The notes below the pieces were generated by a model that saw only the letters and a list, made by a program, of their open reading frames with translations, was not told the origin of the DNA and ran no database searches. Of a stretch of 64,000 nt of DNA, positions 9,162-17,423 are shown piece after piece. Origin of the DNA: UBA1231 sp045123185 (lineage in GTDB: Bacteria > Bacillota_I > Bacilli_A > ML615J-28 > CAG-313); assembly GCA_045123185.1 (NCBI GenBank), contig JBGVIL010000086.1, positions 1 through 64,000 on the forward strand. Direction: 5' to 3'. A program made the translations under genes and the position numbers. The number at the start of each line of letters is the position of its first letter. The stretch's first letter is position 1.

Positions 9162-9685
9162 CCTATTACTTCAACTTTTATTTCTTCTTCAGGAATAGCA
9201 TTTATTTCACTTTTAAGACACTCTAAATCATTTGTAATCCTTTCTTCATTTACTACAATATCTTTGATTTTAGAGCGTTTATTTGCTTTTCTTGACTTAT
9301 TTTTAGATTTAATATCAGTAGAAATTTCTTCAATATTAAAAGTTAAAGTTTGTAATTTTGAATAGGGTGTTTCAGCAAATAATTTCTTTAATTCATCAAT
9401 TTTTTCTTTCATTAATTCAATTTTTAATGCTGCTTCCAAATTAACATCAATTGTTTGTTCAACTAAATCAAAAATTTCATCAACAGTTACTTCATCATAT
9501 TTTCCATAATAAACCCATTCATCTTTAACACCACTAGGCGAGTTACCAACTTTAATTTTTTCATCTGGTGATGGGAATACTCCCCATTTTGGTTTGAAAT
9601 TTACAATCATTGTTAAATAACCATTGTGAATTTCAATACTTTTAAAATAACCCTCATTCTTTTTAATCCTATCTTGTAAATTCAT
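9158..9685 (-). CDS. Unknown soluble protein
   Basis: 175 residues. The N-terminal half looks like a small folded domain (YFKSIEIHNGYLTMIVNF, then WGVFPSPDEKIKVGNS). It leads into a helical region and a Lys/Arg-rich segment (KSKNKSRKANKRSKIK, about 128-143). An acidic C-terminus follows. It is coupled to the downstream DUF1360-like gene. No family recognised; the basic segment could bind nucleic acid. Confidence 0.6.
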   Translation of the reverse strand: MNLQDRIKKNEGYFKSIEIHNGYLTMIVNFKPKWGVFPSPDEKIKVGNSPSGVKDEWVYYGKYDEVTVDEIFDLVEQTIDVNLEAALKIELMKEKIDELKKLFAETPYSKLQTLTFNIEEISTDIKSKNKSRKANKRSKIKDIVVNEERITNDLECLKSEINAIPEEEIKVEVIG

Positions 9686-9697
9686 TATTATATGTTT

Positions 9698-9892
9698 TTA
9701 AAAACCTGTTATTAAAACTGTTAATACATAAGAAATTGATAAACCTAATAAAATTGTTGATAAATTATTAGTATCAATCTTACCTTCTCTAGTACGCATA
9801 ACTTTTACTAAGTTATAAAAATGTTTAAATATATTCAAAGAACAGAATATAAATATAAACAACTCAATTGTAAATAAAATATTATTAAACAT
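9698..9892 (-). CDS. Small two-helix membrane protein
   Basis: 64 residues with two predicted membrane segments (ILFTIELFIFIFCSLNIF near the N-terminus, ILLGLSISYVLTVLITGF at the C-terminus) joined by a polar loop containing RTREGK. It is the first gene of the leftward block. A hairpin topology like this fits a holin or other small membrane effector, but no holin family is recognised. Confidence 0.55.
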   Translation of the reverse strand: MFNNILFTIELFIFIFCSLNIFKHFYNLVKVMRTREGKIDTNNLSTILLGLSISYVLTVLITGF

Positions 9893-10016
9893 ATCAAAAT
9901 ATTCTTTATTATAAGATAATATAAAAAATTTTTAAATAAATATTTGTATTTCTAAAAAAATAAATATATTTTTGCATTAGTTAACAAAAATTAATAATTT
10001 TTAATATTTTAAGAAA
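9893..10016. promoter_or_regulatory. Divergent promoter region
   Basis: This spacer separates the leftward block from the rightward 10017 gene. Rightward, aaatatttgtatttc followed about 18 bases later by tatatttttgca (about 9964-9975) fits the Bacteroidota -33/-7 layout. The leftward promoter is not clear. Confidence 0.55.
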
Positions 10017-10487
10017 ATGGCAAAATTTTTTAAAACAAGTGAGGATATTATAGAACTTATTGAGGATAAGTTTTCTGAAACAGGACTTGAACATTATGGT
10101 ATCAACCTTAAAATTATGTCAACATCAAAACTTAAGGATTTGATGAGTGTAACAAAAGAAAGTGCTAAAACTGAATACTTGGCAAAAAGTCAAGATATGG
10201 TTAGTATTATTGTCTATGAAGAATTATTTGATAGATTAAATGATGAAACAAAAATACTTTTGACAGAAATGTATTTAAGTGGTATTTCTTATGATTCTGA
10301 AAAGGATAAAATTTCAGTTGATAAGAATCCTATTAATTTAATTCTTAATATGAAAAGAAAATATGGAAATGATTTTCTCAATAGAATTGAAGAAGTACAA
10401 CTTATTAATCAACAAATGATTGAAGAAGAAAAAGAAAGAAAAGAAGCAGAAAAGGCTGCTAAAAAAGCAAAGAAAAATCATGGATAA
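10017..10487 (+). CDS. Unknown protein with DUF-like putative metallopeptidase fold and KKA tail
   Basis: 156 residues. It starts AKFFKTSEDIIELIEDKF and continues with helices and strands (DMVSIIVYEELFDRLNDETK, then LLTEMYLSGISYD). It ends in a Lys/Glu/Ala-rich coiled tail (EEEKERKEAEKAAKKAKK). Similar short proteins occur in large phages without known function. The stop region overlaps the next ATG at 10480. A good promoter lies just upstream. Confidence 0.6.
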   Translation: MAKFFKTSEDIIELIEDKFSETGLEHYGINLKIMSTSKLKDLMSVTKESAKTEYLAKSQDMVSIIVYEELFDRLNDETKILLTEMYLSGISYDSEKDKISVDKNPINLILNMKRKYGNDFLNRIEEVQLINQQMIEEEKERKEAEKAAKKAKKNHG

Positions 10488-10707
10488 TGAAATAAAAAAA
10501 CCAAAAGTTAGAAATTTTAAATCATTAACTCATGATGATTTTATTGGAATTGTAAATCAAGGATTAAATAGTGGTAGAATTAAAGAATTAGGTATAGTAC
10601 CTTTAACTACTAATTCTGCTACTGTTTTAACTAATTCTTTGAAAGAAGTATATAAAAAAGAAGTTCCAAAGAATTATTATGGTAATATAGAATACGATTT
10701 TGAATGA
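10480..10707 (+). CDS. Small unknown protein
   Basis: 75 residues from ATG 10480, which overlaps the end of the previous gene; a longer in-frame start at 10420 lies fully inside the previous gene and is less likely. Contains FKSLTHDDFIGIVNQGLNSG and ends in an aromatic NYYGNIEYDFE tail. No family recognised. The spacing fits an operon with 10017-10487. Confidence 0.55.
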   Translation: MDNEIKKPKVRNFKSLTHDDFIGIVNQGLNSGRIKELGIVPLTTNSATVLTNSLKEVYKKEVPKNYYGNIEYDFE

Positions 10708-10723
10708 CAAATTAATTTAAATC

Positions 10724-10882
10724 ATGAATAATGATTCTTACAATAAAGAAAGATTAAAAAAATTTGAAATGATATATAATAATTTATCTAAAGAAGAAAT
10801 TGAAAAAATGAAGGATAATATATTATTTTTATCATTTTATTATGCTATTAAAAATTATGAATGTTTTTATAAAAAAAAATAA
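10724..10882 (+). CDS. Short helical ORF, unknown
   Basis: 52 residues, starting MNNDSYNKERLKKFEMIYNN, helical, ending ECFYKKK. Its TAA is immediately followed by the ATG of the EcoRI-like gene at 10883 with no gap, so the two are probably co-translated. Small helical ORFs just upstream of restriction genes are sometimes controller proteins, but no helix-turn-helix is evident here. Confidence 0.45.
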   Translation: MNNDSYNKERLKKFEMIYNNLSKEEIEKMKDNILFLSFYYAIKNYECFYKKK

Positions 10883-11518
10883 ATGAAAAAAAATGGTGGA
10901 TGGGGTTCTTTAGAATCTAAAAAAGATGAAGAAACTTCAGTTGAAGTAATGCATGAAATTTTTGACAATATTTGTCAAAAATATTCTATAAATGGATATA
11001 GATTTAAATATATAAATAAGATTTCTGAAAAATTAGTATATAAAAAAAATAAAGCAGTTTTTAATGAAAAAATTAAAACTCATAACATAATTCCAGATGG
11101 CGGTATTATATTATTAGTTAATAATGATAATGAGAATGATTTTCATTTATTATTATCTTGTGAAAATAAATCTCAAAAAACAAAAGGAAATGCTTGTGAA
11201 AGATATAGTAAGAATTTTAATTTTTTTTGGAATCATTTCACAAAAACAATAGATATTAATCCATATGTTTTATTTTTTAATGGCTCTTTTGTTAAAGAAG
11301 ATGGTTCATTTGATGATTTATTGTTATCTAAAATTAGAATAAGTTTACCAAATAATGATGTTATTTGGGATGCTAATTTACCACATACTTCTTTTAAACA
11401 TAAGTGGAATAGAATTTATTTAAAAAGAGAAGAATTTACAAAAGAAGAAAAAAGGAATATTTTATATGAAGTTTTAGAAAATTCTATTAATTATTATTCT
11501 GAAATGCTTAAAAAATAA
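10883..11518 (+). CDS. EcoRI-like type II restriction endonuclease
   Basis: 211 residues. The stretch from about residue 72 follows the EcoRI active site closely. It has PDGG (EcoRI D91), a 22-residue gap, CENK (the E-x-K of EcoRI E111/K113), then GNACERYSKN and PYVLFFNGSF. The last two correspond to EcoRI GNAIERSHKN and PYVLFLEGSN. It should cut double-stranded DNA at a short palindrome; the family recognises GAATTC-type or AATT-core sites, but the specificity here is unknown. At 211 residues it is shorter than EcoRI (277), lacking most of the C-terminal region. It is followed 27 bases later by an adenine methyltransferase, giving a complete type II R-M pair. Confidence 0.75.
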   Translation: MKKNGGWGSLESKKDEETSVEVMHEIFDNICQKYSINGYRFKYINKISEKLVYKKNKAVFNEKIKTHNIIPDGGIILLVNNDNENDFHLLLSCENKSQKTKGNACERYSKNFNFFWNHFTKTIDINPYVLFFNGSFVKEDGSFDDLLLSKIRISLPNNDVIWDANLPHTSFKHKWNRIYLKREEFTKEEKRNILYEVLENSINYYSEMLKK

Positions 11519-11545
11519 TGATTTTTTAAAAAAAATTAAATAAAA

Positions 11546-12643
11546 GTGGAAAAAAAATGTTTTTTAAATGACCAAATTATAACATATATTGGCAATAAAA
11601 GACGAATTATTAATTTTATTATTAATAAAATTAAAGATATATTAAAAGAATTAAATACAGATAAAGCAATTATATGTGATTTGTTTAGTGGAAGTGGTGT
11701 TGTTGCTAGAAATTTAAAACAATATTCATCAAGATTATATGTTAATGATTTAGAAAAATATTCATTTGTAATTAATGATTGTTATTTAACAAATGAAGAA
11801 GATTTTAATGAAGAATTCTATTATGAATGTTTAAATAAAATTTTATCAGAATCATTGATAGAAGGTATAATTACTAAAAATTATGCACCACAAGATGATA
11901 ATAATATAAAAGAAGGTGAACGTGTATTTTATACACATGAAAATGCAATGATAATTGATACATTGAGAATGGCAATTGATAAACATGTTCCAAAATCATA
12001 TAAAAAGTTTTTTATTGCACCTTTATTATATGAAGCATCGGTACATACTAATACTAGTGGTGTGTTTAAAGGTTTTTATAAATCAAAAAATGAAGATATT
12101 GGTAAATTTGGTGGTGAAGGGGAAAATGCATTAGAAAGAATTAAAGGTAGAATTGAAATAGAAAAACCATGCTTTTCTAATTATTCTACACAAGTTACTA
12201 TATTTAATGAAGATGCAAATGTTTTAGTAAAACATTTAAAAGGATTGGATATAACATATATTGACCCACCTTATAATCAACATCCATATGGTTCTAATTA
12301 TCATATGTTAAATACAATAATTAAAAATAAAATGCCAACAAATATTAGTAAAGTTGCTGGAATACCACAATATTGGAATAAATCAGATTATAATAAAAAA
12401 ACTAAAGCATTAGAAGCGTTTGAACAATTAGTTTCAGATATTGATTCAAAATTTTTGGTTATTTCATATAACAATGAAGGTTTTATTACGTTTGATGAAA
12501 TGTGTAGTATGCTTTCTAAATATGGTGAATTAGAATATCAAGAAATTGATTATGTTGCTTTTAGAGGGGGTAAAAATTTAAAAGAAAAGGAAAATAAACA
12601 TACAACTGAATATCTATTCACGTTAAAGAAAAATAATAAGTAA
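11546..12643 (+). CDS. D12-class DNA adenine-N6 methyltransferase of the R-M pair
   Basis: 365 residues, GTG start. Motifs are in the alpha-group (D12) order: ITYIGNKRRIINFI near residue 10 (FxGxK-like), the SAM-binding CDLFSGSGVVARNL near residue 48, an acidic ligand NDLEK, and the catalytic DITYIDPPYNQHPYG near residue 237 (DPPY, amino-methyl transfer to adenine N6). It is adjacent to the EcoRI-like nuclease and presumably protects phage DNA from it. M.EcoRI itself is not a D12-class enzyme as far as I recall, so this pairing would be a shuffled combination; that point needs checking. Confidence 0.8.
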   Translation: MEKKCFLNDQIITYIGNKRRIINFIINKIKDILKELNTDKAIICDLFSGSGVVARNLKQYSSRLYVNDLEKYSFVINDCYLTNEEDFNEEFYYECLNKILSESLIEGIITKNYAPQDDNNIKEGERVFYTHENAMIIDTLRMAIDKHVPKSYKKFFIAPLLYEASVHTNTSGVFKGFYKSKNEDIGKFGGEGENALERIKGRIEIEKPCFSNYSTQVTIFNEDANVLVKHLKGLDITYIDPPYNQHPYGSNYHMLNTIIKNKMPTNISKVAGIPQYWNKSDYNKKTKALEAFEQLVSDIDSKFLVISYNNEGFITFDEMCSMLSKYGELEYQEIDYVAFRGGKNLKEKENKHTTEYLFTLKKNNK

Positions 12644-12658
12644 ATAGTTTTATATAAA

Positions 12659-13318
12659 ATGAAAATAAATTTAGTTTTTGTAATTGATGAAAGTGGTTCA
12701 ATGTACACTTCAGTTAATGATGTTGTTGGTGGTTTTAAATCAATAATTGATGAACAAAAAGCAGTTAAGGATGGTGCATGTACAGTATCATTGTATAGAT
12801 TTTCAAATAATGTTAAAGAATCATTTTTAGGTAAAGATATTAATGACGTTCCTCAATTTGAATATCATACTGGAGGTATGACTGCTTTATATGATGGAGT
12901 TGGTACTGCTATTGATAATGTTGGTAAATGGCTTTCAGATATGAAAGAAGAAGATAGACCAGATAAAACAATGGTGGTTATTATGACTGATGGTGCAGAA
13001 AATAATTCAAAAGAATATAGTGCATCAAAGGTAAAGGAAATGATTAAACACCAAGAAGAAAAATATTCTTGGGAATTTGTTTATATGGGTTTTGATTTAA
13101 CTAATATTGACGATGCCAAAACATTAGGTTTTAAAAATGTTGCGGTAACATCAAAAATGGGTTTAAGTGATACTTATAATGTTATTAATAAAATGTCAAG
13201 TTCATATAGAATGTCAAGAAGTATTAGTGAAGCAACTGCTACAATGGACGCATTTACTGCTGATTTAAGTCTTATGACAAGTAAGTATGAAGCAGATAAT
13301 AATATTAAATTAACATAA
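12659..13318 (+). CDS. von Willebrand factor A domain protein
   Basis: 219 residues, a near-complete vWA domain. The MIDAS residues are visible: VIDESGSMY (DxSxS, about residues 8-14), GGMTALYDG (Thr, about 71-79) and VIMTDGAENN (Asp, about 105). No signal peptide or membrane segment, so it is cytoplasmic. Phage vWA proteins of this size are found near TerD/TelA-type genes in large phages, and a TelA-like gene lies at 63258. Its target is unknown. A hairpin terminator follows. Confidence 0.8.
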   Translation: MKINLVFVIDESGSMYTSVNDVVGGFKSIIDEQKAVKDGACTVSLYRFSNNVKESFLGKDINDVPQFEYHTGGMTALYDGVGTAIDNVGKWLSDMKEEDRPDKTMVVIMTDGAENNSKEYSASKVKEMIKHQEEKYSWEFVYMGFDLTNIDDAKTLGFKNVAVTSKMGLSDTYNVINKMSSSYRMSRSISEATATMDAFTADLSLMTSKYEADNNIKLT

Positions 13319-13326
13319 ATGAAATA

Positions 13327-13356
13327 ATTCCTATACTTGAAATATAGTATAGGAAT
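13327..13356 (+). terminator. Hairpin, probable terminator
   Basis: ATTCCTATACT (13327-13337) pairs with AGTATAGGAAT (13346-13356), an 11-bp perfect stem. The following T-run is weak (attgatat), so termination may be partial. Confidence 0.6.
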
Positions 13357-13378
13357 ATTGATATAAATTAAATGTTTT

Positions 13379-13621
13379 ATGAGTAGAAAAGTTATTAATA
13401 ATTTGTTGTTATGCCTTGATTTAGAAGGTGATGGTGGTTTTTCAAATTTTACAGAAGAAGAAAAAGATGAAATGCGAAATTTCTTAATTGGTTTAAGAAA
13501 TTTATCAAATATAGTTCATTGTACTAGATGTAGTGAAACATTTTGTTTTAATGAAGAAGATATATTACATAACAAATATGTAAAATGTCCTAAATGTAAT
13601 GAGAAAAATTGTATTTTATGA
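13379..13621 (+). CDS. Small zinc-ribbon protein
   Basis: 80 residues. The C-terminal half carries CTRC and CPKC pairs (VHCTRCSETFC ... VKCPKCNEKNC), a typical four-cysteine zinc ribbon. The N-terminal part is helical (NFTEEEKDEMRNFL). The stop overlaps the ATG of the next nuclease gene (ATGA at 13618-13621). Function unknown; nucleic-acid or protein binding is plausible. Confidence 0.6.
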   Translation: MSRKVINNLLLCLDLEGDGGFSNFTEEEKDEMRNFLIGLRNLSNIVHCTRCSETFCFNEEDILHNKYVKCPKCNEKNCIL

Positions 13622-14538
13622 GTAAACGTAAAACAACAGAACAATTTATAGAAGAAGCACATAAAGTTCATGGTTATAAGTATGATTATTCAAAAGTAGA
13701 ATATATTAATAATAAAATTAAGGTTTGTATTATATGTCCAATTCATGGTGAATTTTGGCAAATACCAGATAATCATTTAAAAGGTTTTGGGTGTTCATCT
13801 TGTACAAATAATATGAAATACAATAATGAAAGTTTTATAAATAAATCTAATATTATACATAATTTTAAATATGATTATTCAAAAGTAGAATATATTAATA
13901 ATAAAATTAAGGTTTGTATTATTTGTCCAAAGCACGGTGAGTTTTGGCAAAGACCAGATAAACATTTAAATGGACAAGGGTGTTCAAAATGTGCAACTGA
14001 ATATGCAAATTTATTAAGAAAATATGATAATTCTATTTTTATTGAAAAAAGTAAAAACATACACAATGATAAATATGATTATAGTAAAGTTGAATATCTA
14101 AATAATCATACTAAAGTATGTATAATATGTCCTATACATGGTGAATTTTGGCAAAAACCAAATGACCATTTAAGGGGAGTTGGGTGTAGTAAATGTAATG
14201 AAAGTCATTTAGAAAAAACAGTATGTAATATATTATTGGAAAATGATATTATATTTGAACGTCAGAAACGTTTTGAATGGTTAGGAAAACAATCATTAGA
14301 TTTTTATTTACCAGATTATAATATTGGAATAGAATGTCAAGGAAGGCAACATTTTGAACCTATTGATTTTTTTGGTGGTGAAAAAGGATATGATGAAATT
14401 GTTGAACGTGATAAACGTAAATTACAGTTATGTATAGAAAATAAAATTAAATTAATATATTTCGCATCTGATAAAAGAATAAAAAATGATATAATTAATG
14501 ATTTTAATGATATTTTAACATTATTAAAAAATGAGTGA
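13618..14538 (+). CDS. Zinc-repeat plus Vsr-like nuclease, homing-endonuclease type (copy 1)
   Basis: 306 residues from ATG 13618. Three tandem repeats of about 60-70 residues share the pattern HxxKYDYSKVEYxN, VCIICPxHGEFWQ, PxxHLxGxGCxxC, with conserved Cys/His suited to zinc binding. The C-terminal domain (about 205-300) has FEWLGKQSLDFYLPDYN and GIECQGRQHF, the D...ExQ pattern of Vsr-like PD-(D/E)XK nucleases. This layout matches free-standing phage homing endonucleases related to I-Bth0305I. Two more copies lie at 34369 and 51240. Inserted between the zinc-ribbon gene and the Mom-like gene with overlaps on both sides. Confidence 0.7.
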   Translation: MSKRKTTEQFIEEAHKVHGYKYDYSKVEYINNKIKVCIICPIHGEFWQIPDNHLKGFGCSSCTNNMKYNNESFINKSNIIHNFKYDYSKVEYINNKIKVCIICPKHGEFWQRPDKHLNGQGCSKCATEYANLLRKYDNSIFIEKSKNIHNDKYDYSKVEYLNNHTKVCIICPIHGEFWQKPNDHLRGVGCSKCNESHLEKTVCNILLENDIIFERQKRFEWLGKQSLDFYLPDYNIGIECQGRQHFEPIDFFGGEKGYDEIVERDKRKLQLCIENKIKLIYFASDKRIKNDIINDFNDILTLLKNE

Positions 14539-15424
14539 TATTAAATTATTAGAGAAGATACAAAATTTTAAAGAAAAACACTGTTATCAATATCAGAAAA
14601 GATTAGATACATATGAAGAAGATAAAAGAATATTAGGGTGGGATGATGATTTTATATCTAATATAAATTTAGATGATTTTGAATTTAAAATGTCAACTTC
14701 TGATGATGATAAAAAAATCGCTAAAGATTTTATTGTTAGATATGAATGGTTAGAATCACTATCTCAATTTAATACACATTACTTTTTCGCTTATTATAGA
14801 GGTGTTTTAGGTGGCGTATTAATATTTTCTCAACCTAACGCTTTTAGTAAGTTAATGGGTGAAGATACTAAACATATAGAACGTTTGTTAAGTAGAGGTG
14901 CTTGCGCTTCTTGGACACCTAAAAATCTTGCTAGTAAGTTTATATCTTGGTCTATAAAATGGATGGTTGAAAATACACAATATCGTTTATTTACTGCTTA
15001 TTCTGATTTAAGTGCTAATGAAAGGGGTATTATATATAAGAGTTTAAATTGGTATTATTTAGGTAGAGGTAGTGGGACAAGTGTCAGATGTATAAATCCA
15101 TATAACCCAAATGTTATTATATCTGATAGAGCATTTCGTGCTAGGTCAATGTATAAACGATATGCAAAAGATTTAGGTATTGAATGGCAAAAGAATTGGA
15201 ATAATGACCAATCAGTATTATGGGAAAATATTCCAGATGATATTGAAAAACAATTGAGAGATTATTCAAAAGAAATGTATAATAAATCAACAAAAATATA
15301 TTTCCCTAAAAAACGTAAATGGGCATTTGTTTTAGGTAGAGATAAAAGAGAAACGAAAAGGTTAAGAAAAGAATTTGAAGAAAGAAATAAAATATATCCA
15401 TATCCAAAAGAAAATAGTGAATAA
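14531..15424 (+). CDS. Mom/GNAT-like protein, possible DNA-modification acyltransferase
   Basis: 297 residues. The central part (about 75-180) reads as a GNAT-type fold of the Mom group: HYFFAYYRGVLGGVLIFSQP, then LLSRGACASWTPKNLASKF, then FTAYSDLSANERGIIYKSLN, and WYYLGRGSG. Mom of phage Mu converts adenine to a carbamoylmethyl form that blocks restriction enzymes. A phage with its own EcoRI-like system and a possible Mom-like protein would be doubly protected. The N-terminal 70 and C-terminal 90 residues are extra; the C-terminus is very basic (FPKKRKWAFVLGRDKRETKR), suiting DNA contact. A different GNAT substrate is also possible. Confidence 0.5.
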   Translation: MSDIKLLEKIQNFKEKHCYQYQKRLDTYEEDKRILGWDDDFISNINLDDFEFKMSTSDDDKKIAKDFIVRYEWLESLSQFNTHYFFAYYRGVLGGVLIFSQPNAFSKLMGEDTKHIERLLSRGACASWTPKNLASKFISWSIKWMVENTQYRLFTAYSDLSANERGIIYKSLNWYYLGRGSGTSVRCINPYNPNVIISDRAFRARSMYKRYAKDLGIEWQKNWNNDQSVLWENIPDDIEKQLRDYSKEMYNKSTKIYFPKKRKWAFVLGRDKRETKRLRKEFEERNKIYPYPKENSE

Positions 15425-15425
15425 T

Positions 15426-15962
15426 ATGAAAGAAAAACCAATTGTTATAAATTTATTAGGTGGACCGTGTACTGGTAAAAGCACCTTAGCAGCCGACTTA
15501 TTTTCAACACTTAAGAAAATGGGTATTGAATGTGAATTAGTTATGGAATATGCTAAAGATAAGGTTTGGGAAGAATCATATCATACTTTAGATAATCAAA
15601 TATATGTATTTGGTAAACAATTACATAGAATGTGGAGATTAATAGGTAAAGTTGATGTTATTATTACTGATTCACCACTATTGTTATCAATATTATATGA
15701 TAAAAAGAAGAATAAAACATTTAGAAAACTTGTTTTAGAACAATATTGTGGATTTAAAAACATAACATATTTTATTGAAAGAAGTTTTGATTATAATGAA
15801 AATGGTAGGTATCAAAATGAGGATGAAGCAAAAAAATTAGATAATGAATTATTGAAATTGTTGGAATCAAATGATGTTGATTTTTTCTTTGGTAAAAATG
15901 ATGATGAACTAAGAGAAAGAATAATTGAAAATACAATCCTTACATTAGAATATACAAAATAA
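15426..15962 (+). CDS. P-loop nucleotide kinase-like ATPase
   Basis: 178 residues from ATG 15426, preferred to an upstream in-frame start inside the previous gene. Walker A is LLGGPCTGKSTLA near residue 9. VIITDSPLL near residue 80 fits a Walker B/DxP motif, and RSFDYNENGRYQNEDEA is a lid-like arginine segment. The order fits AAA_28/NadR-type small-molecule kinases seen in large phages. The substrate is not evident. It follows the Mom-like gene by one base. Confidence 0.65.
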   Translation: MKEKPIVINLLGGPCTGKSTLAADLFSTLKKMGIECELVMEYAKDKVWEESYHTLDNQIYVFGKQLHRMWRLIGKVDVIITDSPLLLSILYDKKKNKTFRKLVLEQYCGFKNITYFIERSFDYNENGRYQNEDEAKKLDNELLKLLESNDVDFFFGKNDDELRERIIENTILTLEYTK

Positions 15963-15976
15963 AAAATTATTGTTAT

Positions 15977-16651
15977 ATGGAAAAAATTGAAAAAGATTTT
16001 AAATTATTTGCAAAAGATAAATTAAATATATCATCATTATTAATTGATGATATTAATAATAAAACAAATATTAATACTTTAACTCCAGTAGTATTGGAAG
16101 AACGAAAATTACAAGCAACTGCTGTTGATATTTATTCTCGTTTATTATTTGATAGAATTATTTACATGGGTCATGAATTTACTCCAGAGACATGTAATTT
16201 AATTGTTGCACAATTGTTATATTTAAATTCATTAGATAATAGAGATATTAATATATATATTAATTCACCTGGAGGTTCTGTTTTAGATGGGTTAGCAATT
16301 ATAGATACTATGGATTTTATTGATAGTAATGTATCAACATCTTGCATTGGTATGGCTGCTAGTATGGGTGCTGTTTTATTATCACATGGTGAAAAAGGTA
16401 AACGATTTATTTTACCACATAGTAGAGTAATGATTCATCAAGTATCATCGGCAAATAGAGGTACATATTCAGATATGAAAATTGAAATGGAACAAACATT
16501 AAGATGTAGAAATGATGTTTATTCTATTTTAGCAAATAATATGGGTAAAACATTTGAAGAAGTTGAACAATTATGTGATAGAAATAATTGGTTTATTGGT
16601 CAAGAAGCAATTGATTTAGGTATATGTGATTCTTTATTGATTAAAAAGTAA
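15977..16651 (+). CDS. clpP: ClpP-like serine protease subunit with Asp-to-Asn at the triad
   Basis: 224 residues covering the full ClpP fold. DIYSRLLFDRIIYMG, INSPGGSVLDGLAI and the nucleophile elbow GMAASMGA (Ser) are present, as is SRVMIHQ (His). The catalytic Asp of E. coli ClpP (ERDRF) aligns to Asn in DRNNWFIG, so the triad reads Ser-His-Asn. An N-terminal 30-residue extension could be a processed propeptide. The subunit may co-assemble with host ClpP to alter proteolysis, or be a weak protease. It ends its transcription unit: a terminator follows. Confidence 0.85.
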   Translation: MEKIEKDFKLFAKDKLNISSLLIDDINNKTNINTLTPVVLEERKLQATAVDIYSRLLFDRIIYMGHEFTPETCNLIVAQLLYLNSLDNRDINIYINSPGGSVLDGLAIIDTMDFIDSNVSTSCIGMAASMGAVLLSHGEKGKRFILPHSRVMIHQVSSANRGTYSDMKIEMEQTLRCRNDVYSILANNMGKTFEEVEQLCDRNNWFIGQEAIDLGICDSLLIKK

Positions 16652-16660
16652 AAAAATATA

Positions 16661-16694
16661 AGTGGTAAGTTAAAAATTCTTATCACTTTTTTTG
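16661..16694 (+). terminator. Terminator fused to a promoter
   Basis: AGTGGTAAG (16661-16669) pairs with CTTATCACT (16679-16687), followed by a T-run. The T-run continues into ttgtttttttaat ... tatatttttgta (to about 16723), a Bacteroidota-type promoter for the 16745 gene. Confidence 0.7.
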
Positions 16695-16744
16695 TTTTTT
16701 TAATATTTTTTATATATTTTTGTAATTGAGATAACAATAATGTT

Positions 16745-17008
16745 ATGGAAAAAGAAGAACAAATAATGATATGTGAATGTTCATCAGTTGAACATCAGAT
16801 TGTTTTTAGTAAATTTGAAGATGATGATTTTGTATATTGTATGATTCATTTAAAGAAATTATCATTTTTTAAAAGATTAATACATGGAATTAAATATATT
16901 TTTGGTTACAAGTGTAGATATGGTGATTTTGAAGAGTTTATGCTTGGTAAGAAAAATATTAATAAATTAAAAGAAATTATAAATTTAATAGAAAATGGAA
17001 CAGAATAA
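16745..17008 (+). CDS. Small phage protein with CxC start, unknown
   Basis: 87 residues. ICECSSVEHQIVF opens the protein and LIHGIKYIFGYKCRYGDFEEF sits in the middle. I have seen this combination in small conserved proteins of large phages, but no function is known to me. It overlaps the next gene by 14 bases. Confidence 0.6.
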   Translation: MEKEEQIMICECSSVEHQIVFSKFEDDDFVYCMIHLKKLSFFKRLIHGIKYIFGYKCRYGDFEEFMLGKKNINKLKEIINLIENGTE

Positions 17009-17420
17009 TAATTTATTTACCCCAGAAGAAAAAAGTGGATTTTCATATTATTTTGCACATCTTTTCGCTTATAATATGACAGCATTAAATTTAAAATGTT
17101 GGAAATGGAAATACTTGTTACATGATTTTGAAAAACCTTGGTTAAAATTATTATGGGGTGATTATCAGAAGGTGAGAGAATGGCATAGAAAAAACAATAG
17201 ACACCATTTAACATATAAAAACCCAAATAATATTGATTGGGAAGCAATGATTTTAGATTGGGAATGCTCTCGTTTCACAAAACAAGATTCACCTAAAACA
17301 GCAAGAGAAATGTATGAATATTTCATAACTGTTAGATATGAAAGAGGTGACATTTCAGAAGAAATGAAAAATAGGATGGAAAATAATATACCACCAATTT
17401 TATTTAAATTAAATTTATAA
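16995..17420 (+). CDS. DUF5662-like phage protein, possible HD-type metal site
   Basis: 141 residues. Conserved-looking His/Asp positions are KYLLHDFEKPW (HD), REWHRKNNRHHLTY and DWEAMILDWECSRF. The His-Asp pair followed by an H-rich loop and a late Asp resembles the metal site of small HD-like proteins, and the whole fits the phage family DUF5662 as I remember it. Function not known. It overlaps the previous gene and is 3 bases before the next one. Confidence 0.55.
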   Translation: MEQNNNLFTPEEKSGFSYYFAHLFAYNMTALNLKCWKWKYLLHDFEKPWLKLLWGDYQKVREWHRKNNRHHLTYKNPNNIDWEAMILDWECSRFTKQDSPKTAREMYEYFITVRYERGDISEEMKNRMENNIPPILFKLNL

Positions 17421-17423
17421 TTA

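Noticed and set aside
9893..10016. Replication origin in the divergent AT-rich spacer
   Set aside because: The spacer is AT-rich but no more than the genome, and I see no iterons or ordered repeats; a promoter region is enough.
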